Of a stretch of 64,000 nucleotides of DNA, positions 17,564 through 26,246 are shown piece by piece (the stretch's first letter is position 1; each line of letters starts with the position of its first letter). The stretch comes from Staphylococcus sp. ACRSN. Lineage in GTDB: Bacteria; Bacillota; Bacilli; Staphylococcales; Staphylococcaceae. The stretch is from contig NZ_JAKRNS010000002.1 in NCBI RefSeq assembly GCF_022346615.1, positions 1 through 64,000 of the forward strand, read 5' to 3'. A program made the translations under genes and the position numbers. Under the pieces are notes generated by a model. The model worked only from the letters and a program-made list of their open reading frames with translations. It was not told the DNA's origin and searched no databases.

Positions 17564-18901
17564 TTACCAACCTTGTCCATCGACATTGTAATCGTCTAAC
17601 TTACCAGATTGTAAATCTTGAATTGCGCTTTCTAATACATTAAGTGCATGATCTAGTTGTTCATAAGTAATGACCAGAGGTGGTTGGAATCTTAATACAT
17701 TACCTGCAACCGCAATGATGATTACGCCGTTATCAAAACAACGATTACAAATTTTTAAAGCAGCATCTGCATCACGTGTTTTATTTACTTTATCAGAAAT
17801 AATGTCGATGCCTATGGATAAACCTTTACCTCTGACATTACCGATGGAGGCATATTGCTCAACCCATTGATCGATACGGTTTCGCACGTAAGCACCTTTA
17901 TCTTTACTAGCTTGTAATAAATTTTGATCTTCAATCATTTTTAGTGTTGCTAATGCGGCTTCACAACTTACAGGATTTGCTCCGGTTGTAAATAAATGTG
18001 CTGGTGCATCCAAATGGTCCATGATTTCAGCTCTGCCGACGATTGCTGACATTGGAAGACCACCAGCTAATGATTTACCAAAAGTTATAATATCAGGTTC
18101 AATGTCGAAGTGTGAAACTGAGCTCCATTCGCCAGTACGACCTAAGCCTTGTTGAATATCATCAACGGCTAATAGAATACCATGTTTTTTGCACAGGGCT
18201 TGTAAGGCTTCAAAATAGCCTTCGACAGGTTCTAACAGACCGCCATCACCTTGGAAAGTTTCAATCATAATACAGGCTACTTCTTCAGCAGGTACATATT
18301 TTTCAAACATTTCCTCAAGTGGTGCAAGGTACGATTTAACAGAATTGGGTTCTGTATTACCATACATGCCTCGATAATTATCAGGATAAGGGATGTGATA
18401 GAAACCAGGTAGCATTGGTCCATACTTTTTACGCATGTTTAAACTAATTGCTGACATCGATAAAGCACCATAGGTTGAACCGTGATAGGCATTGATGAAA
18501 CTAATGACATAAGGTCGTCCAGTATATGCTTTGGTCAACTTGATAACACCGTCATTAGCATCAGATCCAGAAAGACCAAAGAGTACACGTTTTTCATAAT
18601 TTCCAGGAGCGATGGCACATAATTTTTTAGAAAGTTTAACTAAAGGTTCATGGTACATGTAAGCAGGTGTGTAATGGATGAAACGATCTACTTGATCTTT
18701 GATCGCTTGTGTAACAGGCTCAGGTGCATGGCCTACATTTTGGGAACTAGCACTTGATAATAAATCAATATATGCCTTTCCATCTACATCGACTAAAGTG
18801 GCACCATAGCCGTGTGAGATAGCTAGTGGATAATATGGTATTCTGCCAGGTTTAGCAAAGTATTGATGATCTTCTTTTATGATTTTTTCTGATTTAGACA
18901 T
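17564..18901 (-). CDS. Class III aminotransferase-fold enzyme, isoleucine 2-epimerase-like
   Basis: A 445-residue PLP enzyme. The N-terminal ISHGYGATLVDVDGKAYIDL, the middle GSDANDGVIKLTKAYTGRPY and the C-terminal NVLRFQPPLVITYEQLDHAL closely resemble what I recall of Lactobacillus isoleucine 2-epimerase, a fold-type I racemase that makes D-allo-isoleucine. The PLP lysine is in FGKSLAGGLPMSA (about 263-275), and DDIQQGLGRTG replaces the more usual DEVNQG. Ordinary omega-aminotransferase activity is the alternative. It lies between capsule and teichoic acid genes, facing the capsule operon. GGAGG lies about 11 bases before its ATG. Confidence 0.78.
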   Translation of the reverse strand: MSKSEKIIKEDHQYFAKPGRIPYYPLAISHGYGATLVDVDGKAYIDLLSSASSQNVGHAPEPVTQAIKDQVDRFIHYTPAYMYHEPLVKLSKKLCAIAPGNYEKRVLFGLSGSDANDGVIKLTKAYTGRPYVISFINAYHGSTYGALSMSAISLNMRKKYGPMLPGFYHIPYPDNYRGMYGNTEPNSVKSYLAPLEEMFEKYVPAEEVACIMIETFQGDGGLLEPVEGYFEALQALCKKHGILLAVDDIQQGLGRTGEWSSVSHFDIEPDIITFGKSLAGGLPMSAIVGRAEIMDHLDAPAHLFTTGANPVSCEAALATLKMIEDQNLLQASKDKGAYVRNRIDQWVEQYASIGNVRGKGLSIGIDIISDKVNKTRDADAALKICNRCFDNGVIIIAVAGNVLRFQPPLVITYEQLDHALNVLESAIQDLQSGKLDDYNVDGQGW

Positions 18902-19389
18902 AATGTATTCGCCTCCAAGGTATGGTGTGAATTAAATCACTTTATCATTCGAGTTAATTGTTTTGAAAATACAAAGTACCTCAATTTTTGTGTTTATATG
19001 ATAGGTGAAAAAGTTATAAATTATAAAAAACAGGATTGCCTATCTAGGTTATATGTAAAAATATACTAATGATTATCTGACTTGTAAATATATTCTGAAA
19101 ATTTAAAATTGAATAAAACTAAAAATAGATATTATTTTCTCAAATAGTGAAAAATAACAATTTTAAAATTAAAATAGAGTCTTTTAAATAAAAAGGAGAT
19201 ATAAATTTATAAATGTTGGGTAAGACATATCAACGAAGGGTATAACAACAAAAAGGAAAAATGTAAGGGGTTTTAATAATCTAAAACAAATGAATTGGGA
19301 GACACGGTTATGCCTTGTCATTATAAAAGTTCATGTCACTTAGCACACAGTAGTTTGATAAATAATGTAGTTCTTAGGGAGGAATTTAT
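18902..19389. other. Gap between the epimerase-like gene and tarI
   Basis: This 488-base AT-rich divergent region should hold promoters for both directions, but I cannot single out one with confidence. The only supported item is the short open frame 19310-19393 next to tarI. A ten-codon frame at about 19213 has a poorly spaced ribosome site and is not supported. Confidence 0.5.
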
Positions 19390-19393
19390 ATGA
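19310..19393 (+). CDS. Candidate 27-residue Cys/His-rich leader peptide upstream of tarI
   Basis: An ATG at 19310 with GGGAG about nine bases upstream opens a 27-codon frame. Its TGA stop (19391-19393) overlaps the tarI ATG in an ATGA arrangement, typical of translational coupling. The peptide begins [13 protein letters not shown], giving two Cys-His pairs and a third His in 13 residues. I do not recognise it. tarI has its own strong AGGGAGG site inside this frame, so the overlap could be accidental. Confidence 0.35.
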   Translation: MPCHYKSSCHLAHSSLINNVVLREEFI

Positions 19394-20106
19394 TTTATGC
19401 TGGCATCTTAGCTGGAGGCATTGGTTCAAGAATGGGGAATGTACCTTTGCCAAAGCAATTTTTAGATTTGGATGGTAAACCAATTCTTGTGCATACTGTA
19501 GAAAAATTTTTATTAACAAATGAATTTGACAAGATATACATTGCTACACCACAAAAATGGATTTCACATACGCGGGATACTTTGAATAAATTCGGTATTG
19601 ATGACGAACGAATTAATATCGTTCAAGGTGGTTCAGATCGTAACGAAACGATTATGAATATTATTTCATCTATTGAAACAACATTTGGCATTACGGATGA
19701 GGACGTGATTGTTACACATGATGCTGTGAGACCATTTTTAACAAGAAGAATTATCAAAGAGAATATTGATCAAGTGTTGCAACAAGGAGCGGTGGATACA
19801 GTAATATCTGCTACAGATACCATCATTACTTCGAATGATGGTGAATCAATACAATCCATACCAGTTAGAAGTGAAATGTATCAAGGGCAAACACCACAAT
19901 CATTTAATATCAATTTATTGAGAACGAATTATAACAAATTATCTGCAACAGATAAGAAGATTTTGACAGATGCTTGTAAGATTTTAGTTGTTAGTGGAGA
20001 AAAAGTTAAATTAGTGAATGGCGAATTATATAATATTAAAATAACAACACCTTATGATCTTAAAGTTGCTAATTCAATTATTAAAGGTGGGATGTCGAGT
20101 GATTAA
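19390..20106 (+). CDS. tarI: D-ribitol-5-phosphate cytidylyltransferase TarI
   Basis: A 238-residue cytidylyltransferase that makes CDP-ribitol for wall teichoic acid. The N-terminal nucleotide-binding loop is [20 protein letters not shown] (about 7-26), and [11 protein letters not shown] (about 108-118) completes the IspD/TarI-type active site. IspD (isoprenoid) is the close alternative, but the partner tarJ overlapping downstream decides for TarI. AGGGAGG precedes the ATG. First clear gene of a tarI-tarJ-tarL-tarS run. Confidence 0.92.
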   Translation: MIYAGILAGGIGSRMGNVPLPKQFLDLDGKPILVHTVEKFLLTNEFDKIYIATPQKWISHTRDTLNKFGIDDERINIVQGGSDRNETIMNIISSIETTFGITDEDVIVTHDAVRPFLTRRIIKENIDQVLQQGAVDTVISATDTIITSNDGESIQSIPVRSEMYQGQTPQSFNINLLRTNYNKLSATDKKILTDACKILVVSGEKVKLVNGELYNIKITTPYDLKVANSIIKGGMSSD

Positions 20107-21127
20107 CCAAGTATATCAACTCGTTGCACCAAGACAAATCGAAGTCACATATAATAATGAAAATATAAAAAGCGATAAAGTAGTAGTACGTCCACTATAT
20201 TTATCTATTTGCGCAGCAGATCAACGATATTATACCGGTAGTCGTAATCAAAGCGTGTTAAATCAAAAGTTGCCAATGTCACTCATTCATGAAGGTGTAG
20301 GAGAAGTTGTTTATGATCAACTCGGCAGATTTAGTGTGGGTACAAAGGTATTACTTGTTCCGAATACGCCTACTGAAGTAGATGCTGTTATTTCAGAGAA
20401 TTATTTACCGAGTAGTAAGTTTAGATCAAGTGGATTTGATGGTTTTATGCAAGATTATGTGTTTATGGATCATGATAGACTTGTTGAAATTGATGATTCT
20501 GTTGAGGATTTAAGTACGATTGCCTATTCTGAATTAGTAAGTGTGAGTTGGCATGCAATACAACGTTTTAAACAAAAGTCTATATCGAATAGAAATAGTT
20601 TTGGTATATGGGGTGATGGTAATTTAGGTTATATAACTGCCATGTTACTACACAAATTATATCCAGATGCCAAAATATATGCATTCGGTAAAACAGACTT
20701 TAAATTGAGCCATTTCTCATTTGTTGATGAAGTTTACCATATTCATGATATACCTGATGGTGTGACATTTGATCATGGATTTGAATGTGTAGGTGGTAAA
20801 GGTAGTCAGGCAGCAATCAATCAAATGATTGATTTAATTTCACCGGAAGGAAGCATAAGTCTTTTAGGCGTTAGTGAATATGCTGTTGAAATCAATACTA
20901 GAATGGTATTAGAAAAAGGTATTACATTATTTGGTAGTAGTCGTAGCAGTGCGCAAGACTTTAGAGATATAGCCAAGTTATATAAAGATAATCCAGATAT
21001 TGTTGAGAAATTGTCTTTATTAAAAGGTGAGGAATATGAAGTTAAAACAATTAATGATGCGATAAAAGCATTTGAAGCGGACTTATCAACGTCATGGGGT
21101 AAAACTGTGATTAAGTGGACAATGTAA
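20099..21127 (+). CDS. tarJ: Ribulose-5-phosphate reductase TarJ
   Basis: A 342-residue NADPH- and zinc-dependent alcohol-dehydrogenase-family enzyme that reduces ribulose 5-phosphate to ribitol 5-phosphate for Tar[17 protein letters not shown] (about 36-51) and the [10 protein letters not shown] segment hold the metal and substrate site. [17 protein letters not shown] (about 165-180) is the nucleotide-binding loop. The start is GTG at 20099, overlapping the tarI end by eight bases, with AAAGGTGGGA before it; the resulting length matches S. aureus TarJ as I recall it. TarI and TarJ form a functional complex. Confidence 0.93.
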   Translation: MINQVYQLVAPRQIEVTYNNENIKSDKVVVRPLYLSICAADQRYYTGSRNQSVLNQKLPMSLIHEGVGEVVYDQLGRFSVGTKVLLVPNTPTEVDAVISENYLPSSKFRSSGFDGFMQDYVFMDHDRLVEIDDSVEDLSTIAYSELVSVSWHAIQRFKQKSISNRNSFGIWGDGNLGYITAMLLHKLYPDAKIYAFGKTDFKLSHFSFVDEVYHIHDIPDGVTFDHGFECVGGKGSQAAINQMIDLISPEGSISLLGVSEYAVEINTRMVLEKGITLFGSSRSSAQDFRDIAKLYKDNPDIVEKLSLLKGEEYEVKTINDAIKAFEADLSTSWGKTVIKWTM

Positions 21128-21227
21128 AGGTATCTAAGCTATTTAAAAATAATTAATTAGAAAGCATTTTTATTTGAAATATACTACATGGAATATGAAG
21201 TTTTGTATTAAGAGAGGATTTGTTAAA

Positions 21228-22916
21228 TTGACTAAATCAAAATTCGTGATTGATCATATTTATTGGGAAAGAATTCAGTTATATATTGAAGGTCATGTAG
21301 AAGGTATCGAGTTAAAAGATAAAGCAATCTATTTAAGGAATTTAACTGAAACAATGCAACTTAAGGCCAATCATGTAGAAATTCAAGACAATCATTTTAA
21401 AGCAAGATTTAATGTTGCAATTTTAAATGATGGGAATTATTTACCAAGTGATGAATACCTTGTCATTTATAAGGCAGACTATGATTATATCGCACAGATC
21501 AATGATACATTATTAGATCCTAATAACTATGATTTAACAGAAGAAGCACTAATAGAATATGAAGAGAAAGAAACAAAAAATAGTAAAAATAATTACCTTC
21601 TCGCTTACTATAAATGGGTGTTTAAAAAGGGAGGCAACTCAAAACAAACAGAATATAGTGTAAGTCCGGTAATATCAAGTGAAGTGAATGAGTTTGTATT
21701 AGATATAAAATTTAAAAGCCCAAACCCAAAGACAAATCCGTTAAAGTTAAAGATTAATGAATTGAAAGGTAAATATAATAAATATTCTTATAATTTACGT
21801 GACTTTACATTCAAAACAATATTTAATTTAACTCGGTTTTTCCACCTGAGAAAAGGCAACACGGTCTTATTTACTTCAGATTCTCGTAGTGACATGTCAG
21901 GAAATTTTTTATACGTATATAATGAAATGTTACGTCAAAATTTAGACCAACATTATCAAATACATGCATTATTTAAATCAAATATTTCAGCTAGAAGAAA
22001 TTTCTTAGATAAATTTAGATTTCCATATTTATTAGGAAAGGCTGATTACATATTTGTAGATGACTTTCACCCATTGTTGTATAAAGTTAAATTTAGAAGA
22101 AGCCAAGAAATCATACAAGTATGGCATGCAGTTGGTGCTTTTAAAACGGTAGGCTATAGTAGAGCTGGTAAAAAAGGTGGACCATTCTTTAATTCTGTAA
22201 ACCATAGAAACTATACGAAAGCGTTTGTATCTTCGGAGACAGATATACCGTTTTATGGAGAAGCATTTGGCATAAAAGAGCAGAATATTATACCTACTGG
22301 TGTACCAAGAACAGATACCTTGTTTGATGAATATTATGAACAACAAATTGTAAGAGAAATGGAAACGGAATTACCAATGATACAAGGTAAGAAAGTAGTG
22401 TTGTTTGCACCTACATTCAGAGGTAATGGTCACCATACTGCACATTATCCATTCTTTAAAATTGACTTTGCTAGATTAGCTCGTTACTGTGAAGCGAACA
22501 ATGCAGTTGTATTGTTTAAAATGCATCCATTCGTCAAAAACAAGCTTGAAATACCAAGACAATACGAGCACTATTTTGTGGATGTATCAGAATTTAGAGA
22601 AGTGAATGATATTTTATTTGTTACAGATATTTTAATCAGTGACTATTCATCACTTGTTTATGAATTTGCAGTATTTAAGCGACCAATGATTTTCTATGCA
22701 TTTGATTTAGAAGACTATATCACCTCTCGTGATTTTTATGAACCTTATGAAACGTTTGTCCCAGGGAAAATTGTTGAAACATTTACAGAACTTATGACAG
22801 CTCTGGAACAAGGAGATTTTGAAGTAGAAAAAGTAGAGCCATTCTTAGATAAGCACTTTAAATATCAGGATGGACGTTCCAGTGAGAGATTGGTTAGAAA
22901 TGTATTCGGCAGTTAG
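21228..22916 (+). CDS. tarL: Ribitol-phosphate polymerase TarL
   Basis: A CDP-glycerol glycerophosphotransferase-family protein of 562 residues from the TTG at 21228, the length I recall for S. aureus TarL. The frame is open upstream to an ATG at 21174 that lacks a good ribosome site. An N-terminal TarL-specific domain starts KSKFVIDHIYWERIQ. The C-terminal transferase domain has VWHAVGAFKTVGYSR (about 305-320), PTFRGNG and ISDYSSLVYEFAVFKRP. The enzyme polymerises ribitol phosphate at the inner membrane face using CDP-ribitol from TarI/TarJ. Confidence 0.9.
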   Translation: MTKSKFVIDHIYWERIQLYIEGHVEGIELKDKAIYLRNLTETMQLKANHVEIQDNHFKARFNVAILNDGNYLPSDEYLVIYKADYDYIAQINDTLLDPNNYDLTEEALIEYEEKETKNSKNNYLLAYYKWVFKKGGNSKQTEYSVSPVISSEVNEFVLDIKFKSPNPKTNPLKLKINELKGKYNKYSYNLRDFTFKTIFNLTRFFHLRKGNTVLFTSDSRSDMSGNFLYVYNEMLRQNLDQHYQIHALFKSNISARRNFLDKFRFPYLLGKADYIFVDDFHPLLYKVKFRRSQEIIQVWHAVGAFKTVGYSRAGKKGGPFFNSVNHRNYTKAFVSSETDIPFYGEAFGIKEQNIIPTGVPRTDTLFDEYYEQQIVREMETELPMIQGKKVVLFAPTFRGNGHHTAHYPFFKIDFARLARYCEANNAVVLFKMHPFVKNKLEIPRQYEHYFVDVSEFREVNDILFVTDILISDYSSLVYEFAVFKRPMIFYAFDLEDYITSRDFYEPYETFVPGKIVETFTELMTALEQGDFEVEKVEPFLDKHFKYQDGRSSERLVRNVFGS

Positions 22917-22976
22917 TAACTTGGATGTAATGGGTTATGCAGATATAGATACGACTTTAAAAAGGTGGAATAAATA

Positions 22977-24704
22977 ATGAAATTTTCAGTAATTATACCT
23001 AGTTATAATTCCGAGAAATATATAGCCGAACTACTTGATAGCTTGAATAACCAAACATTTGATAAAAAACACTTTGAAGTGCTACTAGTAGATGACTGCT
23101 CTACAGATGAAACGGTAAATATTGCAAATACGTATCAAAGTAAGATGAATTTGACGATTAAGCAACTGGAACAAAATTCAGGTGGACCAGGAAAGCCAAG
23201 GAATACAGCGTTACAATTGGCACAAGGAGAATATGTTTTTTTCGTAGACTCTGATGATTATATACACAAAGATACTTTGAAAGATGTAGCAAATTTTGTA
23301 AACAAGTATCAGCAAGATGTCGTTTTAGTGAAAATGGAAGGTGTGAATGGTCGTGGTGTTCCAAGGTCAATGTTCACTGAAACGAATAGTGATGTCACAA
23401 TTGAGCAATCTAGAATTATTTATACACTGAGTCCTACGAAGTTTTACAAAACAGATTTATTAAGGAGATTCGGTATTCAATTTCCTGAACACATCCGTAG
23501 TGCAGAAGACCAAATATTTACGATGCAAGCATATGTAAATGCTCAGAAAATAGGTGTACTTGCAGATAAAGCATATTATTATGCAACCAGGCGTGACGGT
23601 GAACATATGAGTGCAGCATACGTGTCGCCTAAAGATTATTATCATACAATGACATTAATCGTAAAATCTATATTAGCGAGTCCCACATTAAAAAATGTCG
23701 ATGAAGTGTTACGCATTTTTATTGAGCGTCACTATAGTTTTTCAAGGACAACACAATTCTCATTGAGAATTGCAGAGGATCAAAAAGCTGAATGGATGGA
23801 TGCAATCGGTGACTTTATTCGAGAAATTCCTGAGCGTATTGATGATAAAGTGAAAGATAGTATTAAGCCATTACTATACTACGCTCGTAAAAAAGACCTC
23901 GAACATTATCAAAAGGTCGAAGCAGGTTATAAAAATGGCGACATTTATAATATCAGTGCGCATAAAAATAGTTTGATATTACAGTTTGGAGAGAGTGAAC
24001 CTGAATTTCATTTTGAAAATGAAATGAAACCAGATATTAATATGTCAGATTTTACATTTGATGAGTCTGGGTTTAATTTAGAAATTGAATTTTTAAAGTC
24101 GATTATAAATCCTAATCAGCTAGCTTCAAAGATACAATTAAAACTGGTGTCACGCAACAAAAGAGAATTGATTTATATCCCTCTAAAAGTAAATGATCAG
24201 TCAAAATTCAAATTCAATATTGGCTTAAATGAGTTAATACCATTTTTAGTGAAAGAGAGAACTTGGGACTTATTTTTAGAAATGCGCGTTGATCAGATTA
24301 CAATAACTAAACGTATAGGTAATAAACGATCGAAATACCGATATGGAAAAGAAACGAGTACGATTGCAAAATATGATGATAAATACTACAGATTTACACC
24401 ATATTTTACAAAAGACTTTGATAATTTATCGTTTTATATTATAGAAAACAAGTTATCAAATATGTTAGAAGCAAAATTGATTGGTAAGCATTATCTTCAA
24501 TTGCAATGTTTAGAATTTAACTATATTTTAAGTGAAGGATTAACGACAATTAAATCAAATTCGTCATTTACTTATGGATATTTGTCTCAAACAAAAGATA
24601 AAAAGCAATTTACGTACCAAATAGAAGTACCAGATAAATTAAAAACAAAATTATTGAAAGAGCAGTTCAATATTGAACTAAGGGATTTAAAGTTGAATTA
24701 TTAA
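22977..24704 (+). CDS. tarS: Family 2 glycosyltransferase, TarS-like (beta-O-GlcNAc of wall teichoic acid)
   Basis: A 575-residue protein. The GT-A catalytic domain (about 1-310) has the nucleotide-sugar motif VDDCSTDET, the metal motif FVDSDDY and the catalytic-base segment SAEDQIFTM. LEQNSGGPGKPRNTAL and IIYTLSPTKFY match S. aureus TarS closely from memory. The C-terminal half corresponds to the trimerisation and immunoglobulin-like part. It would add N-acetylglucosamine to the ribitol phosphate polymer, which affects phage binding and beta-lactam resistance in S. aureus. AGGTGG precedes the ATG. Another sugar specificity is possible. Confidence 0.8.
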   Translation: MKFSVIIPSYNSEKYIAELLDSLNNQTFDKKHFEVLLVDDCSTDETVNIANTYQSKMNLTIKQLEQNSGGPGKPRNTALQLAQGEYVFFVDSDDYIHKDTLKDVANFVNKYQQDVVLVKMEGVNGRGVPRSMFTETNSDVTIEQSRIIYTLSPTKFYKTDLLRRFGIQFPEHIRSAEDQIFTMQAYVNAQKIGVLADKAYYYATRRDGEHMSAAYVSPKDYYHTMTLIVKSILASPTLKNVDEVLRIFIERHYSFSRTTQFSLRIAEDQKAEWMDAIGDFIREIPERIDDKVKDSIKPLLYYARKKDLEHYQKVEAGYKNGDIYNISAHKNSLILQFGESEPEFHFENEMKPDINMSDFTFDESGFNLEIEFLKSIINPNQLASKIQLKLVSRNKRELIYIPLKVNDQSKFKFNIGLNELIPFLVKERTWDLFLEMRVDQITITKRIGNKRSKYRYGKETSTIAKYDDKYYRFTPYFTKDFDNLSFYIIENKLSNMLEAKLIGKHYLQLQCLEFNYILSEGLTTIKSNSSFTYGYLSQTKDKKQFTYQIEVPDKLKTKLLKEQFNIELRDLKLNY

Positions 24705-24745
24705 AAGGTTAAGTAAGCTAAGGCATATATTGTCTTAGCTTGTTT
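24705..24745 (+). terminator. Terminator after tarS
   Basis: AAGCTAAG pairs with CTTAGCTT across an 11-base loop, followed by GTTTTAATTT. Confidence 0.7.
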
Positions 24746-24837
24746 TAATTTAGCATAGACATCAGATCGTTAATGTTATTAGAAGAGTAATTTTTTTGAA
24801 ACTTGATACCCTATTCTGTTTTTTATTATCAGTTTAT

Positions 24838-24852
24838 TGATAATAGTTTTCA
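24838..24852. promoter_or_regulatory. Fur-box-like operator upstream of the ECF importer
   Basis: TGATAATAGTTTTCA matches the staphylococcal Fur consensus TGATAATNATTATCA at 12 of 14 specified bases. A further TATTATC/GATAATA repeat overlaps its left side (24824-24845). It lies 77-91 bases before the S-component start, a usual operator distance. Confidence 0.6.
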
Positions 24853-24883
24853 ATTATAGTATGGTTTTAATAAAACTATAATT
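24852..24883. promoter_or_regulatory. Second palindrome upstream of the ECF importer
   Basis: A perfect 9+9 inverted repeat, AATTATAGT and ACTATAATT, with 14 bases between, directly abutting the Fur-like site. It has no T-run, so it is not a terminator. It could be a second operator. Confidence 0.5.
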
Positions 24884-24928
24884 AATTTATAAAAATGTAC
24901 GTAAATTATTGATTGAAGGGATTTATAA

Positions 24929-25513
24929 ATGGAAAAGAATAAAATCGACGTAAAAGATTTGATAAATATTGGTCTATTTACAGCACTATATTTTATCTTT
25001 ATTGCTCCACCAGGTATTTTGGGAATTATACCAATATTTATGTTATTACTACCAGCTATGATAGGGCTTATCGGAGGCATACCGATATTGTTATTAATTA
25101 CTAAAACCCAAAAGTTTGGTGCGTTATCAATTTGTGGAATTATTATTTGTTTAATGTTAGCTATTATGGGACATCCTTGGATTGCATTAATTTTAAGTGT
25201 TCCAATTATCGTGATTGCTGATTGGATTATTTCAATAGGAAATTATAAAAATTTAAAATTAAACTATATAGGTTATATCGTTTTTTCAATATGGCCAATT
25301 GGTAATTTATTACCATTTTACTTTATGAGAAATGACTACTTACAATTTATAAAAGAGAAGTACGGTATTGCATATGAACGCACAGTAGAAGGTATTTTTT
25401 CAATACAAATGGTGCCAGTTATTATGTTAACAACTTTTATTGGTGCTTGGTTTGGCATATGGATTGCCTCTCAAATTTTAAAAAAACATATTAAACACGC
25501 GGGAATCATTTAA
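24929..25513 (+). CDS. ECF transporter substrate-binding (S) component, MptD/Trep_Strep family
   Basis: A 194-residue, almost wholly hydrophobic membrane protein with about six helices. The opening KDLINIGLFTALYFIF and GGIPILLL segments fit the MptD/Trep_Strep class of energy-coupling-factor S components. It captures the substrate for the T and A subunits encoded immediately downstream. The ATG at 24929 follows GAAGGGA. Its stop overlaps the T gene start by one base. The substrate is not known for the class in general. The upstream Fur-like site suggests an iron compound, and a heme-importing ECF system (LhaSTA) has been described in S. lugdunensis. Confidence 0.75.
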   Translation: MEKNKIDVKDLINIGLFTALYFIFIAPPGILGIIPIFMLLLPAMIGLIGGIPILLLITKTQKFGALSICGIIICLMLAIMGHPWIALILSVPIIVIADWIISIGNYKNLKLNYIGYIVFSIWPIGNLLPFYFMRNDYLQFIKEKYGIAYERTVEGIFSIQMVPVIMLTTFIGAWFGIWIASQILKKHIKHAGII

Positions 25514-26235
25514 TGATGAACGATGTTTTGGTTAAAGATGGAAATAACAAATTTTTGGATCCAAGGACTAAATTGCTATTAATACTTATAATCTCTCTTG
25601 TGAGTTTAACTGTGAATGATATGGTGCCAGTAGTTTATATTCGTTTAATATTTATGATTATTCCTTCAGTTTTAATTATTGTTATAGGTAGATATTGGAT
25701 AGGTTTTATTTTCATGATGCTTATCATTATGGCATGGTTAGTAGAATCAATGATAGCTATGCAATATAATCCAGTACTGACTATCCTGATTTTTATTGTA
25801 GCGGGTATAATAACAAGGTTTTTGCCAGCTTTATTAATGGGATATTATATATTAAAGACGACAGAAGTAGAACAATTTATATCTAGCTTAGAGCGCATGG
25901 AATTTCCTAGAAAGCTTACTATTCCTTTAGCGGTGATGTTCAGATTTATACCAACGATTAGAGAAGAATCTAAAGCAATCAGAGATGCAATGAAAATGAG
26001 AGGGATAAATTTAAAATTTGCATTGAAACATCCAGTGAAATTTATTGAGTATAGATTAGTACCATTGTTAAACAGTGTGATTAAAATTGGTAATGAATTA
26101 ACAATGGCATCAATAACAAGAGGACTGGCATTAAATTATAGTAGAACAGTAATGACTACATTAAAACTTAGATTATTTGATTGGGTTTTGATGATTGTAG
26201 CAGTTGTGTTTTGTGTATTGTATTATTTAATTTGA
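25513..26235 (+). CDS. ECF transporter transmembrane (T) component
   Basis: A 240-residue membrane protein with about five hydrophobic segments, starting with the family-typical LDPRTKLLLILIISL. The coupling helices contain the Ala-Arg-Gly-like signatures RDAMKMRGI (about 155-163) and MASITRGLAL (about 197-206), which dock on the ATPases. It overlaps the S gene by one base (TAATG), so translation is coupled. It links the S component to the double ATPase encoded next. Confidence 0.86.
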   Translation: MMNDVLVKDGNNKFLDPRTKLLLILIISLVSLTVNDMVPVVYIRLIFMIIPSVLIIVIGRYWIGFIFMMLIIMAWLVESMIAMQYNPVLTILIFIVAGIITRFLPALLMGYYILKTTEVEQFISSLERMEFPRKLTIPLAVMFRFIPTIREESKAIRDAMKMRGINLKFALKHPVKFIEYRLVPLLNSVIKIGNELTMASITRGLALNYSRTVMTTLKLRLFDWVLMIVAVVFCVLYYLI

Positions 26236-26246
26236 GGTAGAGGTAT

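Noticed and set aside
17564..18901. 4-aminobutyrate or ornithine aminotransferase
   Set aside because: The sequence around the N terminus and the RFQPPLVI end fits the isoleucine 2-epimerase subgroup better; transaminase activity cannot be excluded.
22032..22346. 104-codon frame antisense to tarL
   Set aside because: A shadow frame within a strongly conserved gene. It has no ribosome site or recognisable sequence.
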